The notes beneath the pieces were generated by a model. The model saw only the letters and a program-made list of their open reading frames with translations. It ran no database searches and had not been told where the DNA came from. The position numbers and the translations under genes are program-made. Of a stretch of 64,000 nt of DNA, positions 35,406 through 42,579 are shown piece after piece; position 1 is the stretch's first letter, and each line of letters begins with the position of its first letter. The DNA is from Vibrio sagamiensis NBRC 104589 (GTDB taxonomy: Bacteria > Pseudomonadota > Gammaproteobacteria > Enterobacterales > Vibrionaceae), in assembly GCF_007990935.1 (NCBI RefSeq), contig NZ_BJXJ01000007.1, positions 1-64,000 of the forward strand. The letters run 5' to 3'.

Positions 35406-35754
35406 AATGAAATTATCCTTACTTTGATGAATATACTTTTGTGATTTTTGTAACATTCTAATATTAATTGTGGCGATAAAGTTTTTATTATTTAAAATTG
35501 TTAGTTTTTATTAATACAATGAGCTGTTTTATCTATAAAGTAAAAGTTTTTGAATTTAATTTACAGTTATTTATAACTAAGTTATTAATGGTTATTTTTT
35601 AATGATGAGTTGGATTTTTGATAGTTTAAATTGATTGATTCTAATGAAATCTGTGTGAGTTAAATATAATGGCTTTTATGTGATAAGGTTAATATCTGGC
35701 TTTTGTTTTTTTTATTATTATATGAATATGTATTTATAATTAAATAATCTTTTA
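35406..35754. promoter_or_regulatory. AT-rich divergent promoter region between protease and toxin genes
   Basis: 349 nt with long A/T runs and no supported gene. It must hold the divergent promoters of the metalloprotease and the ADP-ribosyltransferase gene. The composition is typical of H-NS-bound DNA. No clear Shine-Dalgarno precedes the toxin ATG. Confidence 0.5.
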
Positions 35755-38346
35755 ATGCGTAATCTCTTTAAATTTCTTTTTTTTATACTTTTTTTTATCC
35801 AATCCAACACCAACTTGAAAGCACAAGTAGATATTTTATCAAATGATATTTTCTCAAATGATGTCTTGGATGAAGATGAAGTAGCTCCCTCCTTTGATGA
35901 AGTATGGCAACGACAATTTGTCCGAGACTATGCTTATATAATGCAGTCGTTACCTGATCCTTTACGTATAACGTCAGAAACAGTCAAGCAAGCACTGGTA
36001 TTAAATGGATATACTGATATTGATCCTGATAACGTTTACTACCACCGTTTCGATGGTGCCATAAACAGCTCTAGAACATACAATGGTTGGGCGCATTACA
36101 ATACACCTATTGAATCTTATACTTTGACTCAAGCGTTGATGCTCAATGTGTTCAATCAATTTCGTGATTACTTTCCTGGTGAAATCGATATCTATACGGG
36201 TATTTATACTCAAGATGCGCAAGGTCATCATTTTGATGAAAGAAATGAAATTCGTTTATTGTCATCGGATATATGGGATATTGCTTATTATCAACTGGAT
36301 ATTCAGAGTGCTTATACGGAAGCATTAAATGAATTCTGGAAAAATAATCGACAACGTTTTACTTTGCTTTTGCGTGATGGGTATACATTATCTGCTTATT
36401 TACAATATAAAGATGGAAGTCTTAATGCAGACCAATATCAATTAGCAAGAGAGGTATTAGAACCAAAAAGAAATAAAAATATTGAAGTATTCCGATTTGA
36501 TATTTATGGTTATGATGCTACGGATATATTGTTAATTAGCCGAAAAAAAGAAAACTCTGGCCTTTTATATATCCCTGGAGCCAGACAACCTTTTATTACC
36601 TTCAAAAATGAACGACAATTAAAAAAGTTCTTATTTCTCGCATTAAGAGCTTATCCGATAAATAGGAAAACTCTCGCTCAACATTTTAGCTTGTATGTTA
36701 GACAGGATGGTGTGAGTTACTCTGGGGTTGATAGAGCCCTTCAGGGATTTGCAGACAGCAGTTGGAATGAAGACTATCTAATGATGAAGCATCGGCCAGT
36801 ATTTGGTGATGTGTTTGAATGTGTTGCAGAGCAAGTCCGAATGCGTTTAATTAGTGATGGTGATGTGAGAATTAAATCTAACTCTGAAGCTCAACGAGAC
36901 TACTTTCTTTCTTTATCGAACAGTATCCTAACGCTATTTCCTGTCATTGATTTTATGTTACCAGAGATTGGTATTCCGTTAGAAATTGGCTTCAGTACAG
37001 GACAGTTTGGTCTCAGCATAGATAAAGCGATAAATGGGGATCATACAGCTGAACGATTGGCTGGGACTCGAATGAGTGTCACTAATAGTGCGATATTAGG
37101 AGCCACAACATTGATTCCAGTGTTAACTCAATATGGGCGAGAACTGCTTGATGTTACTGAACCTAATTTAAAAACGCTTCCCAATCAATTGGTAAAAAGC
37201 GGTGGGTATCCAAAAGAATATTTAGATCATTTCACCGCAAAGCCTAAGCCTATTGTTCATCCACGGACTCATGAAAAGTTAATTGGTGTGAAGATAGCAG
37301 AGGCAGGAAGAGGTACGTTGTTAAGGCCACTTGGCTTTGGACAATATTTGGAAATCGATGCGGAAACTGGGCGAGCTTTACTTGGTAAGCAAGTGATTCG
37401 TACTTTTGATTCAAGTATACAGGAGTTCCGTTGGAGTGAGGCTAAATTTAGACCTGGTCAGGTAGGCAGCAATGAACCAAATGAACAAGTCCTCTCTCAG
37501 CATCTCACTCAAACCAGAACAGATGATTCTGGTTTTAGTGAGCGCTTGGATATTATTTTACCTGATGATCTTCCTATTGTTTCTACCTCAAAGCCACATA
37601 GTTCAGGGTATGAAGATATGGCTGGCGGTCGAGATGCTGAAGTGCTAAGAGATTTTGCAGAGATGGAAATGCTCGTTGACCCCTATGCTTACCTTACTGA
37701 CGTGAAGGCTCTGCATGAGATAAGTATTAATGCTCAAAAGGAAGTGATGCATCATCCTTTCTTAATGGAGTACCAACCAGAGCTAACGGGTCGTTTAGTC
37801 TATAGAGGTGATACTCGTTTACCTAATGAACTTTTTCATACTGGGATGAATCGTAAAATTGCTCCAGTTAAGGAATATCAGATTGATGCGAATAATCGTG
37901 GTATTAGTGGGGTTGTTTCGACCAGTACCGAGCAGTCCATTGCAGTGGATTATGCGCTGGGTAATCGGATGGGTTACGTATATGCAATTGAGTTAAATCA
38001 CGGCGGTAAATCCGTCAACACTATGCTGAGGGGGGCTGACCTTCATGAAGTGGCAACACTTAATATTCCACCAGAAGACATTATGTTTGCTGTTGGGCCT
38101 TTTAATCCGAAAGCCTACTATTCTTATCAGGTTGAAGACTCAGCAAGACGATCTGCGGAGTTGATCATCAATCCGCATGCTGTCGCTGATTCTGAGGTTG
38201 CTGAAAAGGCATTTAATCAAATTAAAGCCACGCTTAAATATCAGCTCGATCCAAGAATGACATTTGCTGAACGCTATGAGAACCGGGCGGATTTATTTTG
38301 GCATGAAGATGAAACGACGATGCCTGATGGAACGCCACTTGATTAA
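35755..38346 (+). CDS. Secreted toxin-like protein with C-terminal ADP-ribosyltransferase domain
   Basis: Protein of 863 residues with a signal peptide (MRNLFKFLFFILFFIQS). Residues about 60-570 resemble the dermonecrotic-toxin-like regions of large effectors, including a hydrophobic patch at 385-460 (LFPVIDFMLPEIGIPLEIGF) that may insert in membranes. Residues about 675-785 form a pertussis/cholera-type mono-ADP-ribosyltransferase: VYRGDTRLP with R684, the STS motif at 722-724 (GVVSTSTEQS), and DLHE with the catalytic glutamate E765. The first glutamate of the usual E-x-E pair is leucine, which argues against simple arginine specificity. The last 80 residues are an extra tail. The composition is AT-rich near the start and more balanced later. 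The target and delivery route are unknown. Confidence 0.8.
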   Translation: MRNLFKFLFFILFFIQSNTNLKAQVDILSNDIFSNDVLDEDEVAPSFDEVWQRQFVRDYAYIMQSLPDPLRITSETVKQALVLNGYTDIDPDNVYYHRFDGAINSSRTYNGWAHYNTPIESYTLTQALMLNVFNQFRDYFPGEIDIYTGIYTQDAQGHHFDERNEIRLLSSDIWDIAYYQLDIQSAYTEALNEFWKNNRQRFTLLLRDGYTLSAYLQYKDGSLNADQYQLAREVLEPKRNKNIEVFRFDIYGYDATDILLISRKKENSGLLYIPGARQPFITFKNERQLKKFLFLALRAYPINRKTLAQHFSLYVRQDGVSYSGVDRALQGFADSSWNEDYLMMKHRPVFGDVFECVAEQVRMRLISDGDVRIKSNSEAQRDYFLSLSNSILTLFPVIDFMLPEIGIPLEIGFSTGQFGLSIDKAINGDHTAERLAGTRMSVTNSAILGATTLIPVLTQYGRELLDVTEPNLKTLPNQLVKSGGYPKEYLDHFTAKPKPIVHPRTHEKLIGVKIAEAGRGTLLRPLGFGQYLEIDAETGRALLGKQVIRTFDSSIQEFRWSEAKFRPGQVGSNEPNEQVLSQHLTQTRTDDSGFSERLDIILPDDLPIVSTSKPHSSGYEDMAGGRDAEVLRDFAEMEMLVDPYAYLTDVKALHEISINAQKEVMHHPFLMEYQPELTGRLVYRGDTRLPNELFHTGMNRKIAPVKEYQIDANNRGISGVVSTSTEQSIAVDYALGNRMGYVYAIELNHGGKSVNTMLRGADLHEVATLNIPPEDIMFAVGPFNPKAYYSYQVEDSARRSAELIINPHAVADSEVAEKAFNQIKATLKYQLDPRMTFAERYENRADLFWHEDETTMPDGTPLD

Positions 38347-38394
38347 GGTCACTTGGGTATAGCCTCGCATCTTAGTCTACTTTGGGTATATAAT
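38346..38394. repeat. Vibrio dispersed palindrome, partial copy
   Basis: GGTCACTTGGGTATA, then CGCATCTTAGTCTACTTTGGGTATA. Arm sequences of the dispersed palindrome occur here as two degenerate direct copies straight after the toxin stop codon. Confidence 0.6.
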
Positions 38395-38439
38395 GCGTCG
38401 GCTTTGAATTGTGCCGACCATTTATACCTTGGATACTTT

Positions 38440-39174
38440 ATGATTTCGAAAAACCAACTCAAACTTCTTCGCGCTTTAGGCCAAAAAAAACAACGTAAGG
38501 CGCATGGGCTGTTTTTAGTTCAAGGTGAAAAGAATGTTCTTGAGCTCGTCCAAAGTGACTTATCGGTTCAGAATGTTTTCGCTACTGCTCAATTCCTAGT
38601 CGAACATCAGCATGAATTGGACGGTGTGAATTGTATTGAAGCATCACTAGATGACTTGACTAAAGCGAGCACTTTAGTGAGCAACAATAGTGCTATTGCC
38701 GTCGTTGAAATTCCAGCTCTTTCGGCTCCACCAGCTTCAGGACTTATGATTGCCTTAGATGGTGTTTCTGATCCCGGTAATCTGGGTACTATTATCCGTG
38801 TTGCTGATTGGTACGGCATCAAACATATCGTGGCCAGTGTGGATTGTGCCGATCCTTATAATCCTAAAACGATCAGTGCGACGATGGGGAGCTTTGCAAG
38901 AGTACAAGTGACGTTAGTGGATCTTCCGAGTTACTTAGAGCAAGCAAAAATGCCGGTCTATGGTGCTTTTTTAGAAGGGCAAAATGTCCATAAAACGGCG
39001 TTTTCTGCTGAAGGGATTTTACTGATGGGCAGTGAATCTCATGGTATTCGTGAAGTGGCTTCAACATATGTGACTGACAAGATAACGATCCCAGCGTTTG
39101 GTGGTGCTGAATCTCTCAATGTTGCGATGGCCACAGGCATTATTTTGGATAATATGCTTCGACACAAGGGCTAA
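38440..39174 (+). CDS. TrmH/SpoU-family RNA 2'-O-methyltransferase
   Basis: SAM-dependent RNA ribose methyltransferase of 244 residues. The N-terminal substrate-binding domain begins ISKNQLKLLRALGQKKQRK with HGLFLVQGEKNV. The SPOUT knot domain shows the three motifs: LDGVSDPGNLGTIIRVADW (motif 1), LLMGSESHGI (motif 2) and AESLNVAMATGIIL (motif 3). It resembles the uncharacterised RlmB-like group, so 23S rRNA or tRNA is the likely substrate. The start is ATG at 38440; an open frame extends to 38353 but runs through a dispersed repeat. A hairpin terminator follows. Confidence 0.9.
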   Translation: MISKNQLKLLRALGQKKQRKAHGLFLVQGEKNVLELVQSDLSVQNVFATAQFLVEHQHELDGVNCIEASLDDLTKASTLVSNNSAIAVVEIPALSAPPASGLMIALDGVSDPGNLGTIIRVADWYGIKHIVASVDCADPYNPKTISATMGSFARVQVTLVDLPSYLEQAKMPVYGAFLEGQNVHKTAFSAEGILLMGSESHGIREVASTYVTDKITIPAFGGAESLNVAMATGIILDNMLRHKG

Positions 39175-39227
39175 GTAGAGAAGATCCAGAAGTGAAATGG
39201 CATTACAGACGCTGACTCTGGTATAAC

Positions 39228-39255
39228 AACCAAGACTTGCTAATAAGTCTTGGTT
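39228..39255. terminator. Bidirectional terminator between methyltransferase and ferredoxin genes
   Basis: 11-bp perfect stem AACCAAGACTT / AAGTCTTGGTT with a 6-nt loop, in the gap of a convergent pair. The T-run is short. Confidence 0.6.
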
Positions 39256-39327
39256 ATGTTTCTTTGCTATGTCTTTTAATGAGGCTATAACTTTTGATTA
39301 CGGCTACTGATGAGCCGATTTACTGGT

Positions 39328-39651
39328 TTATTTTTCTAACATATCTAGCTTGTTCGCTACGCCATTCCATTTTTCCGCCTCATCCATCGCTGGCTTGACT
39401 TCTGTTTGAACAGGCCACAAGGTTGCTAACTCAGCATTAAGCTCGATATAGAGACTCTGATCTTCCGGTACTTCGTTTTCTTGGAAGATAGCATTTGCAT
39501 CACATTCATCGACACACAAACCACAGTCAATACACTCAATCGGATTGATGACCATAAAGTTTGGCCCTTCATGAAAGGCATCCGCCGGGCATACTGCTAC
39601 GCAGTCAGTGTATTTACATTGAATACAGTTATCGGTTACGACAAACGCCAT
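39328..39651 (-). CDS. fdxA: 7Fe-8S ferredoxin
   Basis: Electron-transfer protein of 107 residues with the FdxA/Azotobacter ferredoxin I pattern: [18 protein letters not shown] for the first cluster and [16 protein letters not shown] for the second, then a long C-terminal extension ([20 protein letters not shown]) typical of the family. It holds a 3Fe-4S and a 4Fe-4S cluster in known members. It is monocistronic, convergent with the methyltransferase gene. Physiological partners in Vibrio are unclear. Confidence 0.93.
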   Translation of the reverse strand: MAFVVTDNCIQCKYTDCVAVCPADAFHEGPNFMVINPIECIDCGLCVDECDANAIFQENEVPEDQSLYIELNAELATLWPVQTEVKPAMDEAEKWNGVANKLDMLEK

Positions 39652-39866
39652 GATAATCCGCTCTTAAGTTAGTCAAAAATAAGGAAGGGCGATAATACTC
39701 ATCCCAAAACAAAATTCAACTTTCACAAGATGAAAAACGACAAGTGCTTTGTATTTAGTATGACAGATAATGGAAATTCTCGTAGAATGCGCGCCATTGT
39801 GAGCTGACAAGCACGCGTTACACAGCGATGCTGTTGGCTAAGACACCTAAAGTAACGAGACATCAT

Positions 39867-41483
39867 ATGATACGTATTAATGAAATTAAATTGCCTCTTG
39901 ATCATGAAGAAGGCGCGTTATTGGCCGCGATCACCAAAAAACTTGGCATTACCGCTGAGGAAGTCATCTCTTTTAATGTCTTTAGACGTGGTTATGATGC
40001 TCGTAAGAAAACCCAAATACATTTGATTTATACCCTTGATGTCATTGTCGAAGGGGATATGCAAGCACTGCTAGAGCGATTTGCCAAAGATCCGCATGTC
40101 CGTCAAACGCCAGACATGGATTATAAGTTCGTTGCTAAAGCGCCAGATAATCTAACAGAACGCCCTGTCGTAATTGGCTTTGGTCCTTGTGGTCTTTTTG
40201 CCGGATTAGTTTTAGCTCAAATGGGATTTAATCCAATTATTGTTGAGCGTGGTAAAGAAGTTCGTGAGAGAACGAAAGATACTTTTGGCTTTTGGCGTAA
40301 ACGCACACTGAATACGGAATCGAACGTTCAATTTGGCGAGGGTGGTGCCGGAACTTTCTCTGACGGCAAACTCTACAGCCAAGTCAAAGATCCTAATTTT
40401 TATGGCCGTAAAGTTATCACAGAGTTTGTTGCGGCAGGCGCTCCAGAAGAAATCCTCTATGTGAGCAAGCCACACATAGGTACCTTCAAGCTGGTTACTA
40501 TGATTGAGAAAATGCGCGCCAAAATTATCGAACTGGGCGGCGAAATTCGCTTTAGCACTCGTGTTGATGATTTGCATATGGAAGACGGACAAGTTACTGG
40601 AGTGACCTTGTCAAACGGCGAGATGATTAAGTCGCGTCATGTCGTGTTGGCAGTCGGTCACAGTGCTCGTGATACTTTTGAGATGTTGCATGAACGTGGT
40701 GTCTATATGGAAGCGAAACCTTTCTCTGTTGGCTTTCGTATTGAACACAAACAATCAATGATTGATGAAGCCCGTTTTGGTCCTAATGCAGGCAACCCAA
40801 TCCTTGGGGCAGCAGATTATAAATTGGTTCATCACTGTAAAAATGGACGCACGGTGTACAGTTTCTGTATGTGTCCTGGTGGTACTGTTGTTGCGGCGAC
40901 CTCTGAAGAAGGGCGTGTTGTGACCAACGGAATGAGTCAATATTCACGAGCAGAGCGTAATGCTAATAGTGCTATCGTAGTCGGTATCTCTCCAGAAGTT
41001 GACTACCCGGGTGACCCGTTGGCAGGTATTCGTTTTCAACGCGAACTTGAGTCCAATGCTTATGTACTAGGCGGCGAAAACTATGATGCACCAGCGCAAA
41101 AAATCGGAGATTTCCTAAAAGGCCGAGATCCAAGTCAGTTGGGAGAGGTTGAGCCTTCTTTCACCCCAGGGATTAAGTTGACGGATCTTTCTAAGGCTTT
41201 GCCTGCTTTTGCAGTCGAAGCGATCCGAGAAGCGATTCCCGCATTTGATAAAAAAATCAAAGGGTTTTCTGTGGAAGATGGCTTGCTGACTGGAGTAGAA
41301 ACTCGTACTTCTTCTCCGGTTTGTATTAAGCGAGGAAAAGATTATCAGAGCCTCAACCTGAAAGGTTTTTACCCAGCAGGTGAAGGGGCAGGTTATGCGG
41401 GCGGCATCTTATCTGCAGGTATTGACGGCATTAAAGTCGCAGAGGCTGTTGCTCGTGATATGGTCGCATCGCTAGCACAATAA
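39867..41483 (+). CDS. FAD-dependent oxidoreductase, COG2509-like
   Basis: Flavoprotein of about 538 residues. A short N-terminal domain (MIRINEIKLPLDHEEGALLAAI) precedes the dinucleotide-binding fold PVVIGFGPCGLFAGLVLA. GEGGAGTFSDGKLYS and the C-terminal FYPAGEGAGYAGGILSAG bind the flavin. This matches the uncharacterised FAD-dependent dehydrogenase family COG2509. The frame is open to 39828, but the ATG at 39867 gives the family-typical N terminus. A strong terminator follows at 41500-41540. The physiological substrate is unknown. Confidence 0.88.
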   Translation: MIRINEIKLPLDHEEGALLAAITKKLGITAEEVISFNVFRRGYDARKKTQIHLIYTLDVIVEGDMQALLERFAKDPHVRQTPDMDYKFVAKAPDNLTERPVVIGFGPCGLFAGLVLAQMGFNPIIVERGKEVRERTKDTFGFWRKRTLNTESNVQFGEGGAGTFSDGKLYSQVKDPNFYGRKVITEFVAAGAPEEILYVSKPHIGTFKLVTMIEKMRAKIIELGGEIRFSTRVDDLHMEDGQVTGVTLSNGEMIKSRHVVLAVGHSARDTFEMLHERGVYMEAKPFSVGFRIEHKQSMIDEARFGPNAGNPILGAADYKLVHHCKNGRTVYSFCMCPGGTVVAATSEEGRVVTNGMSQYSRAERNANSAIVVGISPEVDYPGDPLAGIRFQRELESNAYVLGGENYDAPAQKIGDFLKGRDPSQLGEVEPSFTPGIKLTDLSKALPAFAVEAIREAIPAFDKKIKGFSVEDGLLTGVETRTSSPVCIKRGKDYQSLNLKGFYPAGEGAGYAGGILSAGIDGIKVAEAVARDMVASLAQ

Positions 41484-41499
41484 GATTCATCAATTCTCA

Positions 41500-41540
41500 G
41501 CCAGCCTCATTTCTACTCTAAGAATGAGGCTGGCTTTTTT
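41500..41540 (+). terminator. Intrinsic terminator of the FAD oxidoreductase gene
   Basis: 12-bp perfect stem GCCAGCCTCATT / AATGAGGCTGGC, 11-nt loop, six T. Confidence 0.92.
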
Positions 41541-41686
41541 GATCTTTATAGCGTGAGTGTTTGAATCAAAACAAAGTTCAATAGAGACAGTCTATGAATA
41601 AAATTGCCAATTTCAATTTAGTAAAATTAAGAATTTAGGCGACACTTAACTTAAGAGCAGAAAAGTTGGCTGTTAAGGAGATAAGA

Positions 41687-42106
41687 ATGCACTCACTCAA
41701 AGTAAAAGATTATATGACGTTGCAAGCGGTGACTTTCAATAAAGGTATGTCACTTACTGCTGCATTAGACAAGGTGATGCAAAGCGTGACACTTGGCGGA
41801 CCTGTCATTGATGAAAATGAAAAAGTCGTTGGCTATCTTTCTGAACAAGATTTGCTCGATGAACTAGTAAAAGCCAGTTACCATTGCCATGATACCCATA
41901 CGGTAGAAGAATGTATGCATGATGATGTACTGTCTGTATCACCAGATATGTCAATTATCGAATTGGCTGACATGATGAAAATTGGTAAGCCCAAAATGTA
42001 CCCTGTGGTAGATGACAAAGAAAAACTGGTTGGTATGATCACTCGACGTGACGTATTAAGAGCGATAGGTAAGTCATTAAATGAGTGTTTTCAGCACCCA
42101 GTTTAA
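41687..42106 (+). CDS. CBS-pair domain protein
   Basis: Small cytoplasmic protein of 139 residues made of two CBS motifs in tandem: DYMTLQAVTFNKGMSLTAALD...GGPVIDENEKVVGYLSEQDLL and CMHDDVLSVSPDMSIIELAD...MYPVVDDKEKLVGMITRRDVL. Such Bateman modules sense adenine nucleotides. No effector domain is attached, so its partner is unknown. The ATG at 41687 has GGAG six bases upstream. A terminator follows at 42176. Confidence 0.88.
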   Translation: MHSLKVKDYMTLQAVTFNKGMSLTAALDKVMQSVTLGGPVIDENEKVVGYLSEQDLLDELVKASYHCHDTHTVEECMHDDVLSVSPDMSIIELADMMKIGKPKMYPVVDDKEKLVGMITRRDVLRAIGKSLNECFQHPV

Positions 42107-42175
42107 GTTTTATCCCTCCTTTGATCCAAGATTGTTTACGAAGACCGCTTACGACGACTTTTTCAAAACGATATT

Positions 42176-42202
42176 AAAGGCGCTGACTCAGGCGCCTTTT
42201 TT
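42176..42202 (+). terminator. Intrinsic terminator of the CBS gene
   Basis: GC-rich stem AAAGGCGC / GCGCCTTT around a loop of 8 bases, followed by a T-run. Confidence 0.85.
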
Positions 42203-42236
42203 CTATCTTGAAGCTTATAGCACCATTCATTTCTTC

Positions 42237-42268
42237 TTGACCTTGGAGCTTACTCCAAGGTTTATAAT
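42237..42268 (+). promoter_or_regulatory. ZntR/MerR-type promoter and operator of zntA
   Basis: A -35 element TTGACC and a -10 element TATAAT are separated by 20 bp, longer than standard and diagnostic of MerR-family activation. In the spacer lies the perfect dyad CCTTGGAG - CTTA - CTCCAAGG (42241-42260), close to the E. coli ZntR operator in layout. No zntR gene is in this window, so the regulator would act in trans. Transcription would start about 250 nt before the zntA ATG. Confidence 0.85.
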
Positions 42269-42412
42269 TAACAACATAGCAATTAATCATGGCTAAGACT
42301 GGATTATTTTGAAGCGATTCGTTTGAGAAAAATTACGGATAAATTAAGTTTTGTGAAAATGTCCTGTTGTGACCTTATGTTTCATAAAACAGTATGTTTA
42401 TGGGTGATTAAG

Positions 42413-42487
42413 CTATGAACAATCTCGCTATAAACAATCAAGTTATGAGCAATCTGACTATGAAGAGTCTGAGTATCAAGCCATTGG
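42413..42487 (+). repeat. 15-bp degenerate tandem repeat in the zntA leader
   Basis: Five successive 15-nt units with the pattern CTATGAACAATCTCG, CTATAAACAATCAAG, TTATGAGCAATCTGA, CTATGAAGAGTCTGA and a more diverged fifth. The unit length keeps the frame of an upstream reading frame from 42415. Confidence 0.7.
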
Positions 42488-42579
42488 ATCAAGATCAAAA
42501 AGTATCTCCAGCAAAGGAAGTTGAATTATGTGTACAAAAAACCAAGGGTGTCAATCAAGCAAAAGTAACCCAACCATGA
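42415..42579 (+). CDS. Possible leader reading frame overlapping the zntA start
   Basis: An open frame of 54 codons starts at ATG 42415 (MNNLAINNQVMSNLTMKSL) and runs past the zntA start codon in a different frame, ending at TGA 42577-42579. I see no Shine-Dalgarno sequence before it. The repeat gives it a periodic Asn-Leu composition. It may be an accident of the tandem repeat or a regulatory leader peptide; nothing in the sequence proves translation. Confidence 0.25.
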   Translation: MNNLAINNQVMSNLTMKSLSIKPLDQDQKVSPAKEVELCVQKTKGVNQAKVTQP

